From: Geovibrio ferrireducens
GTDB lineage: Bacteria; Chrysiogenota; Deferribacteres; Deferribacterales; Geovibrionaceae
Assembly: GCF_026226615.1 (NCBI RefSeq)
Contig: NZ_JAJAPB010000009.1
Span: 1 to 64,000 of the forward strand
Reading direction: 5' to 3'
DNA: 64,000 bases
Shown here: positions 1 to 7,327 of the stretch, piece after piece
Layout: the number at the start of each line of letters is the position of its first letter
Position numbering within the stretch: position 1 is the first letter of the stretch
Made by a program: the position numbers and the translations under genes
Notes under the pieces: model-generated
Told to the model about the DNA's origin: nothing
Databases searched by the model: none
What the model saw: the letters and a program-made list of their open reading frames with translations, nothing else

Positions 1-54
1 GAAAAACACCGCAGCAGTTAAACGATATTTGTCCTCGAATTACTTGACATATAC

Positions 55-86
55 AATTGCGAACCCTGCAAGGGTGAAGCAATCTC
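55..86. repeat. Short dispersed repeat, GTCATTGCGA...GAAGCAATCTC type
   Basis: Ends with GAAGCAATCTC and starts with TTGCGAA; the middle is a small hairpin, ACCCT (63-67), loop GCA, AGGGT (71-75). The same unit lies at 10345-10378 in reverse orientation with another loop, and diverged relatives are at 200-229, 10138-10175 and 20028-20060. It borders copy 1 of the larger structured repeat. Function unknown. Confidence 0.6.
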
Positions 87-96
87 TTGTTTATAA

Positions 97-193
97 ATAG
101 TTCAGAGACGGCAAATCCTGTGTTTTTTCCGCACACGCTCGCGGTCTGCAAAGCAGACCTTCGCTTCGCACGGCGCAGTTCCATCCATGGAAC
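97..193 (+). repeat. Structured variable-stem repeat, copy 1
   Basis: Order on the plus strand: box A (97-120, ATAGTTCAGAGACGGCAAAT then CCTG), box B ACACGCTCGCG (133-143), hairpin H1 GTCTGC/GCAGAC with loop AAA (144-158), box C CTTCGCTTCGCACGGCGCA (159-177), hairpin H2 GTTCCAT/ATGGAAC (178-193). Boxes B and C recur nearly unchanged at 8.2, 10.2, 10.4, 20.3 and 49.4 kb while both stems change sequence and remain self-complementary. It lies downstream of the nickel-transporter ATPase gene. The remainder of 1-307 shows no coding sequence. Confidence 0.8.
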
Positions 194-199
194 TGTTTG

Positions 200-229
200 C
201 GTCATTCTGAGCGTCAGCGAAGAATCTCT
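200..229. repeat. Short dispersed repeat, GTCATTCTGAG...GAAGAATCTC type
   Basis: GTCATTCTGAGCGTCAGCGA followed by AGAATCTC directly after H2 of copy 1. A diverged reverse copy is at 20028-20060 (GAGATTCTTC ... CAGAATGACA). Repeats of this general wording are widespread in bacterial genomes; their role is not known to me. Confidence 0.55.
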
Positions 230-307
230 CATTAATTAAATCTTAGTTTTAAAGGGTTTAGAGCGTTAAGAAGGTTTCCCAAGGAAAGAAGAGAAAATTA
301 AAAATAA

Positions 308-958
308 TTAACCCTCAACCAGCCCCTTTTCTGTGAGGAACATCTTGCGGGCTCCGATTTTTTCAATAAAATCAATATCATGGGAAACGATCAGCATTGT
401 TTTGTCGATCCCGCGGAGGATTTCCGCCAGCTTTTCAGCGCTTTTTTCATCCAGTGCTGCTGAGGGCTCATCCAGAAGCAGTATTTCCGGCTTCATCACA
501 AGTACAGAGGCGAGAGCAACCATCTTCTTTTCCCCTCCGGAGAGGTGAAGAGTTATGCGGTCGCGCAGGTGGGATATATGCAGTTCATTCAGCATAGCCT
601 CAGCCTTTGCAACGGCTTCCGGCTGTTTTATGCCCTCATTAAGGAGACCGAAAGCGACTTCCTCAATGACTGCCGGAGCGATTATCTGATCGTCCGGGTC
701 CTGAAAAAGGAAGCCTATCTCCCTCCGTGCGGCAGCAAAGTCCTTCTCAGTCGTGAGCCTTTTATGGTGGATTTCAAAGTGACCGCCGCATGTGCCGCCC
801 AGCCCTACAATGGCCTTAAGAAGAGTAGTTTTCCCTGCTCCGTTGGGGCCGAGAAGGGCGATTTTATCCTTGTGAGTAAGGTTGATTGTAACATTTTCAA
901 AGAGCACCCGGTCTGCCGTGCGGCATGAGATGCCTTTCAGGGAAAGTGTGCAGCTCAT
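308..958 (-). CDS. nikO: Nickel/cobalt ECF transporter ATPase (NikO/CbiO)
   Basis: Cytoplasmic ATPase that powers energy-coupling-factor uptake of Ni2+ or Co2+. At 216 aa it is a compact single ABC domain: Walker A GPNGAGKT (residues 37-44), Q-loop FQDPDDQ (85-91), signature LSGGEKK (139-145), Walker B ILLLDEP (159-165). The FQDPDDQ Q-loop is typical of the CbiO/EcfA branch. It is the last gene of nikKMLQO and overlaps the permease gene by 4 nt (start 958, permease stop 955), so translation is probably coupled. Metal choice cannot be read from the ATPase; nickel is preferred because of the NikK/NikL partners and the RTAACAC promoter motifs upstream of the operon. Confidence 0.9.
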   Translation of the reverse strand: MSCTLSLKGISCRTADRVLFENVTINLTHKDKIALLGPNGAGKTTLLKAIVGLGGTCGGHFEIHHKRLTTEKDFAAARREIGFLFQDPDDQIIAPAVIEEVAFGLLNEGIKQPEAVAKAEAMLNELHISHLRDRITLHLSGGEKKMVALASVLVMKPEILLLDEPSAALDEKSAEKLAEILRGIDKTMLIVSHDIDFIEKIGARKMFLTEKGLVEG

Positions 959-1611
959 GTAATCTGTCCGATTGTGAGGGCAGCCTGAACGATGAGCATA
1001 AGCGCCAGAAAGCCGTCAGCAGCACTCAGCGGGTGCGTGTTAAACGGATAAAGCCTTCCCCTGAACCCTCTGAGCTGCATAGCGTGATGCAGTGCCTTTG
1101 CTTTTTCCATGCTTTTTACGAACAGCATACCCACCAGATACCCGAATGTTTTGTAAGTGAAGAGGTTTGTCCCCGGATTAAAGCATCGTATACGCAGGGA
1201 GTCACGCATTTTTTTATATTCAGTGCCGAGAATCTCGGTGTATTTGATAACAAAGAACAGCAGAACAGTGAACCTGTCAGGGAATTTCAGCCCGCAGAAA
1301 CCGTAATAAATACCCATGCTTCCGTGGGGAGCAAATAGAAGCAGGTTTGCACTGAGGATAAGGTTTGCCCGGAGAAAAATCAGAAGAGCGTATGACGGAT
1401 CATTATGAAAAATCAGCACTGTGGCGCATATAAAAAGAATAACCAGATTAAGCCGCAGAAGCCTGATGAACGGCCGCAAGCCGGATTTCAGCGATACCGC
1501 AGGCAGAAAGGCAGCAAACACAGCATCGTATGCGGTGATATGCGTTCTGAAAGCTATCAGCAGCGAGTAAATGATTGCGGCAGCTATTGCGGCTGAGGGG
1601 GAGAATTTCAT
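955..1611 (-). CDS. nikQ: Nickel/cobalt ECF transporter T component (NikQ/CbiQ)
   Basis: Membrane coupling subunit (218 aa) linking the NikO ATPase to the substrate-binding NikM. Several hydrophobic segments lie in the first two thirds; near the C-terminus is the coupling-helix signature of this family, AMQLRGFRGRLY (about residues 177-188), where the Arg-Gly pair contacts the ATPase. It overlaps nikO by 4 nt downstream and its start overlaps the nikL stop by 4 nt (1608-1611). Function follows from the family and operon context. Confidence 0.87.
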   Translation of the reverse strand: MKFSPSAAIAAAIIYSLLIAFRTHITAYDAVFAAFLPAVSLKSGLRPFIRLLRLNLVILFICATVLIFHNDPSYALLIFLRANLILSANLLLFAPHGSMGIYYGFCGLKFPDRFTVLLFFVIKYTEILGTEYKKMRDSLRIRCFNPGTNLFTYKTFGYLVGMLFVKSMEKAKALHHAMQLRGFRGRLYPFNTHPLSAADGFLALMLIVQAALTIGQIT

Positions 1612-2129
1612 TTCTTTCTGAAAAGCATGAAAAGTCCGAATATTCCGAAAAGGTAGCCGATTCCGGATATTATCCTGTCAGTGTTGGAACGACCGGAATC
1701 TATGGCTGCCTGAATCTCCACAGTCTGCTTTCCGAGTTCCTGGCGGATTATAGTGCGCAGGGCATCTTCGTCAAAGGCTGCGGTGCTGCTGCTCTCAGGA
1801 GCGGTGTCCTGCTCATTATTATCTGCTGCTTCTGCATGTACTTCCGCCTTGGCGGAATGTCCCATGCCCGCATTGACAGTAACGGTGAAAGATTCGGGAA
1901 GAGTGTCAGCGAGTGTTGCCTCACCGCCTTCACTGAGGCTCCCATTATAAATTTCGCTGCCGTTTGCATCAGTGATTGTGAATCCGCAGTTTTTGCAGTA
2001 TGTGCCATCAGCAAAGTAGGATGTAATGTTCAGAGTGCCGCCTTCATAGATGGCAAGCACGTTCAGTTTGTGCGCGTAAGCGGAAGAAAAGCAGATAAGT
2101 ATAAGGGAAATAGTGAGAAGTTTCTTCAT
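1608..2129 (-). CDS. nikL: NikL-like exported auxiliary protein of the nickel ECF system
   Basis: I place the start at 2129 (MKKLLTISLILICFSSAYAH), which gives a clean signal peptide ending in AYA and a 173-aa protein; an in-frame start at 2147 would only add six residues. The mature part begins HKLNVLA, contains a Cys pair (CKNC) in a carboxypeptidase-regulatory-like segment, then a low-complexity acidic and histidine-bearing linker, and ends in a single membrane helix before FRKK. This architecture (signal peptide, small beta domain, C-terminal anchor) matches the NikL/CbiL auxiliary subunits found with NikM and NikK. It probably helps present the metal at the periplasmic face. His and Cys residues are candidate metal ligands. 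Confidence 0.75.
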   Translation of the reverse strand: MKKLLTISLILICFSSAYAHKLNVLAIYEGGTLNITSYFADGTYCKNCGFTITDANGSEIYNGSLSEGGEATLADTLPESFTVTVNAGMGHSAKAEVHAEAADNNEQDTAPESSSTAAFDEDALRTIIRQELGKQTVEIQAAIDSGRSNTDRIISGIGYLFGIFGLFMLFRKK

Positions 2130-2136
2130 TGTAACC

Positions 2137-2733
2137 TCATTTATCAAGGAATGAAGGGTACACCTTCATTATGAATCTCAGTATGAAAACCGTGGCAGTT
2201 CCTTCAATGAACATGACAGGGATATGGGCGAGGAAGATGGCCTGTGCAGCCTGAGTGAGCTTATCTCCGCTGAGAAAAAGCATGAAGGATACGAGAGCGC
2301 CGGAAAGGGCAACAGGCAGAAAACCGGCAAGAAAAAAGAGAACAGACTGCACTGTTCCGCAGGATTTCAGCCCGACACGGCAGAGAATCCATGCCAGAAG
2401 AGCAGGCAGGGCTATGTTAAACGTATTGATCCCCAGCGTGGTAAGTCCGCCGAACTGAAAGAGGAGCCCCTGAAGCAGAAGCGCCATGAAAATGGCAGGG
2501 AAGGCGGCAAACCCCAGTACAGCGCCGACGAGACCATTAAGGAGCAGGTGGACGCTGGAAGGTCCAAGAGGTACATGAATGAAGGAGCCGACAAAAAACA
2601 GGCTGGACATCAGCGCGGTCTTTGTCAGCAGCTCATCCTTCATGCGGCGGAAGCCGTAAACGAGAAATCCTAACGAGGCGGCAGCCCCCGCACCGAGCAC
2701 AGGGGCAGAAAGAACGCCTTCGGAAATGTGCAT
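2137..2733 (-). CDS. nikM: Nickel/cobalt ECF substrate-binding membrane protein (NikM/CbiM)
   Basis: 198 aa, starting MHISEGVLS. The N-terminal Met-His2 is the family hallmark: in NikM/CbiM structures the N-terminal amine, His2 and further His residues bind the metal. Other histidines sit in FIHVPLGPSSVHLLLNG (about residues 52-68), also conserved in the family. Six or seven hydrophobic stretches follow. It is S-component of the complex with NikQ and NikO, and sits between nikK and nikL with very short gaps. Confidence 0.9.
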   Translation of the reverse strand: MHISEGVLSAPVLGAGAAASLGFLVYGFRRMKDELLTKTALMSSLFFVGSFIHVPLGPSSVHLLLNGLVGAVLGFAAFPAIFMALLLQGLLFQFGGLTTLGINTFNIALPALLAWILCRVGLKSCGTVQSVLFFLAGFLPVALSGALVSFMLFLSGDKLTQAAQAIFLAHIPVMFIEGTATVFILRFIMKVYPSFLDK

Positions 2734-2734
2734 A

Positions 2735-3490
2735 CTAGTCTGCTCCGTAAGTTTTCACCCAAAAAACAGCACCAAGCTCAACGGGATAGTCTTTCCCTTC
2801 GTGTTTGAGCGTCACATCATCTTCAATGAGAGCGGCAAATGCCCACCAGCCAGCAAAGGGCATGGCATAAGTGAAAACACCGTTGGCATCAGCCTTGATA
2901 ACCTGAGTTATGTGAGCGTCTGTGGGGTGCTTGATTTTACTGCCCTTGTTGTAAAATTCAACCTCTATTTCAGCATTTGGAACAGCCTTGCCCTTGTAAA
3001 TGACTTTGCCTGTGAAAGTATTGCCTTTCCAGAGGCCGTAAGGGCGTGTAAGAGGCACTATTTCAGCTTTGAGACCCACAGGGGTGTCCCAGCCTTCTTC
3101 CATGCCGAATGCGTTTACAACGGTTTTTGTGATGTGCTGAATGAATACTCCTTCAGCAGGTTCGAAATAGTAATCGGGAGTAACTGTAAATATATAGTCG
3201 CCGGGTTTAGCGAAGGAGTATTTGAAATCCCATGCTGATTTACCCTGAATGGTGGTTTTAGTTACAGACTTCATAAGATCGGTTTTTTTACCGTCAAAAT
3301 ATACGGAAACGTCTTTAGGCTTAACCATCTCCATAATCGGACCCTGCTCAAAGGGGTGAGTGAACTCCATGTGGAAGGAGGCGGTTTTGGCAGCGGGCGT
3401 CACAACATCAGTGGAAGGGATCAGTGTCTGAAAATGCGCAAAAGATGCAGATGCGCAGAGCACAAGAAAGAGTGTAAAAAATTTCTTCAT
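2735..3490 (-). CDS. nikK: NikK-like periplasmic DUF4198 protein, first gene of the nickel operon
   Basis: 251 aa with a signal peptide (MKKFFTLFLVLCASASFA) and mature N-terminus HFQTLIPSTDVV. It resembles the DUF4198/NikK periplasmic proteins encoded with nickel ECF transporters, with Ig-like repeats including FTGKVIYKGKAVPNAEIEVE (about residues 160-180). The HF start of the mature chain and several His residues (HMEFTHPFEQ, near 42-51) suggest metal binding. It is transcribed first, directly behind the RTAACAC-bearing promoter, and ends 1 nt before nikM. The role as a metal-capturing periplasmic component is inference from context. Confidence 0.8.
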   Translation of the reverse strand: MKKFFTLFLVLCASASFAHFQTLIPSTDVVTPAAKTASFHMEFTHPFEQGPIMEMVKPKDVSVYFDGKKTDLMKSVTKTTIQGKSAWDFKYSFAKPGDYIFTVTPDYYFEPAEGVFIQHITKTVVNAFGMEEGWDTPVGLKAEIVPLTRPYGLWKGNTFTGKVIYKGKAVPNAEIEVEFYNKGSKIKHPTDAHITQVIKADANGVFTYAMPFAGWWAFAALIEDDVTLKHEGKDYPVELGAVFWVKTYGAD

Positions 3491-3500
3491 GTCAATCTCC

Positions 3501-3587
3501 GTGTTACAGTTTTAGGCTACTGTGTTATCACGGTGTCATGAGAAAGTCAATGTGTGTTATTATGATAAAGAATGATTTTTGTGTTAC
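3501..3587 (-). promoter_or_regulatory. nik promoter with four RTAACAC motifs (candidate NikR operator)
   Basis: Read on the minus strand: GTAACAC (3587-3581), ATAACAC (3560-3554), ATAACAC (3528-3522), GTAACAC (3507-3501). A -35-like TTGACT (3550-3545) sits between the second and third motif and the third overlaps the expected -10. Benanti and Chivers described GTGTTAC-N13/14-GTAACAC as the Geobacter NikR site. The promoter-proximal pair here has exactly N14 spacing but as a direct, not inverted, repeat. Nickel repression is a reasonable but unproven reading. Confidence 0.55.
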
Positions 3588-3729
3588 GGAGATTATAAAA
3601 TTGTTTTTGCAGTATCTCCATCACCCTGAGTCTCTGTTTTTCAGGGCTTTTTCATTTCAAGTAAAATTACCCTGCCATGGACTATTTTCCGCTGTATAAT
3701 CTGTCATAAACATTCAAGGCGGTGCGTCC

Positions 3730-4245
3730 ATGTTCGAATCAATAGCTCTGGCTCTGGCGAAGGCTCTTGCCACTTATCTTTTCAAATATTACGTCATGGC
3801 TACACCCGTTGTAAAAATAGAAGGTGCACCCGGCTGGTACTACAAGGAATCCTCAAGCGAGATATGCGTCTTTGCCAATGAACGAGGCGGCTACAACGCC
3901 GTTGATGCCCTCAAGGGCAGATCAGGCATACTCATGGCTGAAAAGATAGACGGCATACTTCAGGTGGCTGTGTATGACAACTACAGGGAGCTGAAAGACC
4001 CGAAGGAAAAGGAGTTTGTGAAAGCCTTCATGAAGGATGCCGAGCTGCCGGTGTTCATAACAAAAACGATGAAATTCAGAAACATAGTCTATGATAAAGA
4101 CATACAGACAGCCTTCTCCAAGGCGTGTATTGAAAAGAATGAGCTGATCAGCTATCAGGAGGAGAGACTTGAGAAGCTGAAATACTCCCTGTCCCACGAA
4201 CGCGCAGGAAACGCGTTCGATGAGCTTGAGGAATCTGTCAAGTAA
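3730..4245 (+). CDS. Conserved-looking hypothetical protein
   Basis: 171 aa, not recognised. It opens with a hydrophobic/amphipathic stretch (about residues 1-24) that is not a clear signal peptide, then a mixed domain with GAPGWYYKES, and ends in a charged helical tail rich in Glu and Lys. The ribosome site AAGGCGG lies 7 nt before the ATG and a TATAAT box is at 3695-3700. Divergent from the nickel operon and convergent with the methyltransferase gene, overlapping its 3' end by 8 nt. No function is proposed. Confidence 0.6.
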   Translation: MFESIALALAKALATYLFKYYVMATPVVKIEGAPGWYYKESSSEICVFANERGGYNAVDALKGRSGILMAEKIDGILQVAVYDNYRELKDPKEKEFVKAFMKDAELPVFITKTMKFRNIVYDKDIQTAFSKACIEKNELISYQEERLEKLKYSLSHERAGNAFDELEESVK

Positions 4246-4921
4246 GCTTTGAACTGTACAGGGTGTGGAGGATTATGGCTGCGCTCTGTGATACATTCAG
4301 CGAGTCTATATCGCCGCACATGGGAATACGGAAGGCGGTGTCTGCCTTCTCCAGCACACCGGGGCGTATTCCTTTCCCCTCGGAACCGAGAATCACCGCT
4401 GACTGCTCAGCGAACTGCACATCGTTCAGCACCTTGTCGCCGTCAATATCAGCGGCGTATATCTTATACCCCATGCTCTGGAGATCCTCCGCTGCTGAGC
4501 TTATATTTGTTGTTTCATAGATGTCTGCGTGAAAAAGAGTTCCGCTGGAGGCTTTGCATACTGCTGCCGTTATGGGCGCCTGATGGTATCTGGCAACTAT
4601 GATGGTCTTTACTCCGAAGCAGTTGGCAGCACGGATTATTGTTCCGTAGTTGTGCGGATCCTGAATCCTGTCCAGAATAAGCACATGCCCGCTGATCGAT
4701 TTTCTGTGGCGGACAAAATCCTTGGGCTCTATATCGTTTATTTCTGCGGCCACTCCCTGCGCCTCGTCCCCGAAGCGGTGCTCAAACTCCTTTCTGCCGA
4801 ACTCCGCAGCTTCCATATCCGCAGGTTTCTCCCTGAAAGTGGAGCCTTTGCGGAGAAAGAGGTTTTTCACCAGTCCGAGTTTGAGCGCTTCTGCAACAGT
4901 GTTTCTGCCGTGTATTATCAT
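4238..4921 (-). CDS. rlmB: TrmH/SpoU-family rRNA 2'-O-methyltransferase (RlmB-like)
   Basis: 227 aa SPOUT enzyme transferring methyl from SAM to a ribose 2'-OH, probably G2251 of 23S rRNA. An N-terminal substrate-binding part (HGRNTVAEAL) is followed by the knotted catalytic domain with motif 1 QDPHNYGTIIRAANCFG (near residues 95-111), motif 2 VILGSEGKGIRP (near 175-186) and motif 3 DSLNVSQSAAIILH (near 205-218). The Asn/Arg of motif 1 and the knot motifs are intact. RlmB is the most likely member; a tRNA-specific TrmH relative cannot be excluded. Confidence 0.85.
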   Translation of the reverse strand: MIIHGRNTVAEALKLGLVKNLFLRKGSTFREKPADMEAAEFGRKEFEHRFGDEAQGVAAEINDIEPKDFVRHRKSISGHVLILDRIQDPHNYGTIIRAANCFGVKTIIVARYHQAPITAAVCKASSGTLFHADIYETTNISSAAEDLQSMGYKIYAADIDGDKVLNDVQFAEQSAVILGSEGKGIRPGVLEKADTAFRIPMCGDIDSLNVSQSAAIILHTLYSSKLT

Positions 4922-4991
4922 GTTCCTTTCCTTTGCTTATGAGTAGAGGGAGTTATAACAGCCCTTTGCCGCCCCCGCAAGGGAAAAGGCT

Positions 4992-5366
4992 CTATACAAG
5001 CTCATCAAAATACATTCCGCGCATGAAGAGCTCGGTCATGTACTGCTGCTCCCTGTATTCCTTAGTAAGGCGCGCGTCCTTTTTTTCCTCAAGCTTAACA
5101 AGAAACTGCTTAACTTCTGCCTTTTCCTCCATTATTTCACCGTATTCCTCAAAACGGAGATGCTTATCCTGATCCATTTTCTTAAAATCTTTGACTCTGA
5201 GCTCCTTGTGGTATTCCATTGAGTCATACTCCGCTATCCGCATGCGGCGTTTATCGTCAATGCGGCTGACTGTTTCGGCTATGGCGGAATTGTGGAATTT
5301 TACAACCTCATCCGATGAGTTGCGGCTCACCGGCTGCTCAATTGCGGTATTGCGTTCGATCTTCAT
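4992..5366 (-). CDS. Small charged helical protein behind a sigma-28 promoter
   Basis: 124 aa with no hydrophobic segment, very rich in Glu, Lys, Arg and Asp, predicted mostly helical (for example the segment RRMRIAEYDSMEYHKELRVK). No family is recognised. The interest is its promoter at 5510-5535, which matches the flagellar sigma-28 consensus closely, with about 140 nt of untranslated leader. A flagellar or chemotaxis accessory role (chaperone, anti-sigma, motility-linked coiled coil) is therefore suspected. It is monocistronic, separated from the hydratase genes. Confidence 0.6.
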   Translation of the reverse strand: MKIERNTAIEQPVSRNSSDEVVKFHNSAIAETVSRIDDKRRMRIAEYDSMEYHKELRVKDFKKMDQDKHLRFEEYGEIMEEKAEVKQFLVKLEEKKDARLTKEYREQQYMTELFMRGMYFDELV

Positions 5367-5509
5367 ACATGACCCCCTGAAAAACGGGGTGCGAAAAGCT
5401 GTGCGAGAACTCTCAGAAGGCTTTAAAAGCCTGATAAGAAGGGTGTTCTGCGCACGGGCGCACCTCTACGGCAACATCCCTGTAGAAAAATTGCATCCGT
5501 GCTTCTTTC

Positions 5510-5535
5510 TTATCGGCCAAAACAGAAAAAACTTA
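5510..5535 (-). promoter_or_regulatory. Sigma-28 (FliA) promoter
   Basis: On the minus strand TAAGTTT (5535-5529), 11-nt spacer, GCCGATAA (5517-5510). The established FliA consensus is TAAAGTTT-N11-GCCGATAA, so the -10 matches 8/8 and the spacing is exact. It points at the 124-aa gene starting at 5366. The only such site I found in the window. Confidence 0.75.
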
Positions 5536-5572
5536 AGAAGATTTTACAAAAAATGACAAAAAAATAATAGGC

Positions 5573-6220
5573 CTACAAGCCCTTGTGAAAAAAGCCTCTT
5601 TTCATGCGGCTGAGAAGCTCCCGATCCTTTGCGGCAATCTTTGAGCTTAAATGTGCTGCATAGGAATCCATATCTGCTGCTGATGAAAAATACTCTGTGA
5701 GGAAACCGCCGCGCTTCATCTCCTCCGCGCGGAACATATCGCCGGTGCAGAAAAATTCCGCAGCGGCAGCGGGCTTCATTATTCTTGGAATCGCCTGTGT
5801 TCCGCCGAAGCCTGTGATTATGCCGAGCTTGGTTCCCGGATGTGCGAACACGCTTTCGGCAGTGGCAAGCCTGAAATCACACGCAGCGGCAAAGTCCATC
5901 CCGCCGCCCATGCAGTACCCGTCCACCTCAGCGATTATAATCTGCGGCATTGTCCGCATCAGGTTGAACAGGGAGTTTCCCAGCATGGAAAAACCCTTCG
6001 CAGTGAAGCCGTCGTAATCATACATTGTCTTGAGATCAGCCCCCACGGCAAAACAGCCTGAGCCGCCCTGAATGCGGATCACCTTTGCAGGTGTTTCCGA
6101 GGCCTCGTTAAGTGTTCTGATTATTTTCTTTATTGTCGGCGCATCAAGCAGGGTAAACCTGCCCTCCGGCGGGGTGAGCTTAACAACAGCGGTTACATCC
6201 TTCAGGCAGAGGCTTATCAT
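5573..6220 (-). CDS. Enoyl-CoA hydratase/isomerase family protein
   Basis: 215 aa crotonase-fold protein. The oxyanion-hole segments are visible: GGSGCFAVGADLK (near residues 51-63) and EVDGYCMGGGMDFAAACDFR (near 98-117), followed by PGTKLGIITGFGGTQ. It is shorter than the usual 255-265 aa, mainly at the C-terminus. The upstream paralogue overlaps its start. The pair probably acts on acyl-CoA intermediates, but specificity (hydratase, isomerase, hydrolase) cannot be assigned. Confidence 0.8.
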   Translation of the reverse strand: MISLCLKDVTAVVKLTPPEGRFTLLDAPTIKKIIRTLNEASETPAKVIRIQGGSGCFAVGADLKTMYDYDGFTAKGFSMLGNSLFNLMRTMPQIIIAEVDGYCMGGGMDFAAACDFRLATAESVFAHPGTKLGIITGFGGTQAIPRIMKPAAAAEFFCTGDMFRAEEMKRGGFLTEYFSSAADMDSYAAHLSSKIAAKDRELLSRMKRGFFHKGL

Positions 6221-7002
6221 CAGTCCTCCTCAAACCTCAGGTCTTCCCAGCGGTTTTTGAAAACAGGCTTCCGTTTTTCGATGAAAGCTCCCATCCCCTC
6301 CCTTTTATCCTCGCATGAGAACGAAAAGGTGAATGCGTTTTGCTCAAAGAGGAGCGCCTTGTCAAAATCCATCTCAATGCCGGAGTTCACTGTCTCCTTA
6401 GCCAGACCGAGGATGAAGCTGCTTTTTTCCGAAAGTCTGGCGCAGAGGGCATCAACATGGACATGCATGGAGGCGGCATCGGCAAAAACAGCATTGAGTA
6501 TGCCTTTTGCGTGCAGCTCCTCCGCTGCGGCGGAATCACCAGTAAAAACAAGGTACTTGGCAAAGGTTTCATATACTTTGCGGGCGGCAAGCTGCGTTCC
6601 GCCGAATCCGGGAATAATCCCCAGATTAACCTCCGGGAACGCGAACCTTGATGATGATGTGGCGAATATCAGATCAGAGGCGAGGGCGATCTCAAAGCCG
6701 GGGCCGAAGGCCTCTCCGTCCACCTCTGCTATTATAAGTTTTTTCAGACTGCGCATGGTTTTCACAAGCCTTTGCCCGCGCTCAGCGTAAGCTCTGGCCT
6801 CTTTCTCGCCGAAGGAACCGAGCCTGCTTACTGCGCGGCCTATGGAAAAGCTTCCGTCTGAACCTCTCAGGCGGATGAAGTCAATATTCCTGTCCGCCTC
6901 CGCCTCTTCCAGAACACGGCAGAGTGCCTGCGGGTCGGTACATTTTTTATGAAGAGTGATAACTGCCGCTCTGCCTGAAACTGACGAACCGAAACATTCC
7001 AT
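6220..7002 (-). CDS. Enoyl-CoA hydratase/isomerase family protein
   Basis: 260 aa, full-length crotonase-fold protein, paralogous to the next gene. Oxyanion-hole motifs GSDGSFSIGRAVS and EVDGEAFGPGFEIALASDLI are present, then PEVNLGIIPGFGGTQLAARK. In the second motif GGG is replaced by GPG, and the first lacks the usual GAD acid, so canonical hydratase activity is uncertain. It lies 3 nt downstream of the small membrane protein gene and may share a transcript with the TauE genes. Confidence 0.8.
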   Translation of the reverse strand: MECFGSSVSGRAAVITLHKKCTDPQALCRVLEEAEADRNIDFIRLRGSDGSFSIGRAVSRLGSFGEKEARAYAERGQRLVKTMRSLKKLIIAEVDGEAFGPGFEIALASDLIFATSSSRFAFPEVNLGIIPGFGGTQLAARKVYETFAKYLVFTGDSAAAEELHAKGILNAVFADAASMHVHVDALCARLSEKSSFILGLAKETVNSGIEMDFDKALLFEQNAFTFSFSCEDKREGMGAFIEKRKPVFKNRWEDLRFEED

Positions 7003-7005
7003 GCT

Positions 7006-7323
7006 CTATTCCCCCGCAATCATAACCACGCATAGCATGGCGATAATTATAAGACACATAAAAACAAGGCGGAAATTTCTTTTCGCCGCCCCGTGCCAGA
7101 GAACATAGAGTATCCCTGCGGCAGGAGCGGCCAGAACTGTCCAGATACCTGTCATTATGGTATCCGCCCCGTTCAGGGCAAAAGCGCCCGCTATGTGTCC
7201 CGCTATACTCTTATTAACATATTCCGAACCAAGCCCCAGAAGATTTTCCGCCAGACCGAGAATAACTATCCCGACTCCGAGGAGGCCGATATATTTGAGC
7301 AGACTGCCTAAAGTTTTTTCCAT
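7006..7323 (-). CDS. Small three-helix membrane protein (DUF1634-like)
   Basis: 105 aa with three hydrophobic segments (about residues 10-30, 60-78 and 85-103). Its size, topology and position 4 nt behind a TauE/SafE gene fit DUF1634 proteins, which often accompany TauE exporters. The family call is from context rather than a clear motif. It may be an accessory subunit of the exporter. Confidence 0.6.
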   Translation of the reverse strand: MEKTLGSLLKYIGLLGVGIVILGLAENLLGLGSEYVNKSIAGHIAGAFALNGADTIMTGIWTVLAAPAAGILYVLWHGAAKRNFRLVFMCLIIIAMLCVVMIAGE

Positions 7324-7327
7324 GAAA

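Noticed and set aside
3624-3650. CCCTGA/TCAGGG hairpin with T-run, possible terminator
   Set aside because: It lies between two divergent promoters with no gene to terminate; only 6 pairs. Probably chance.
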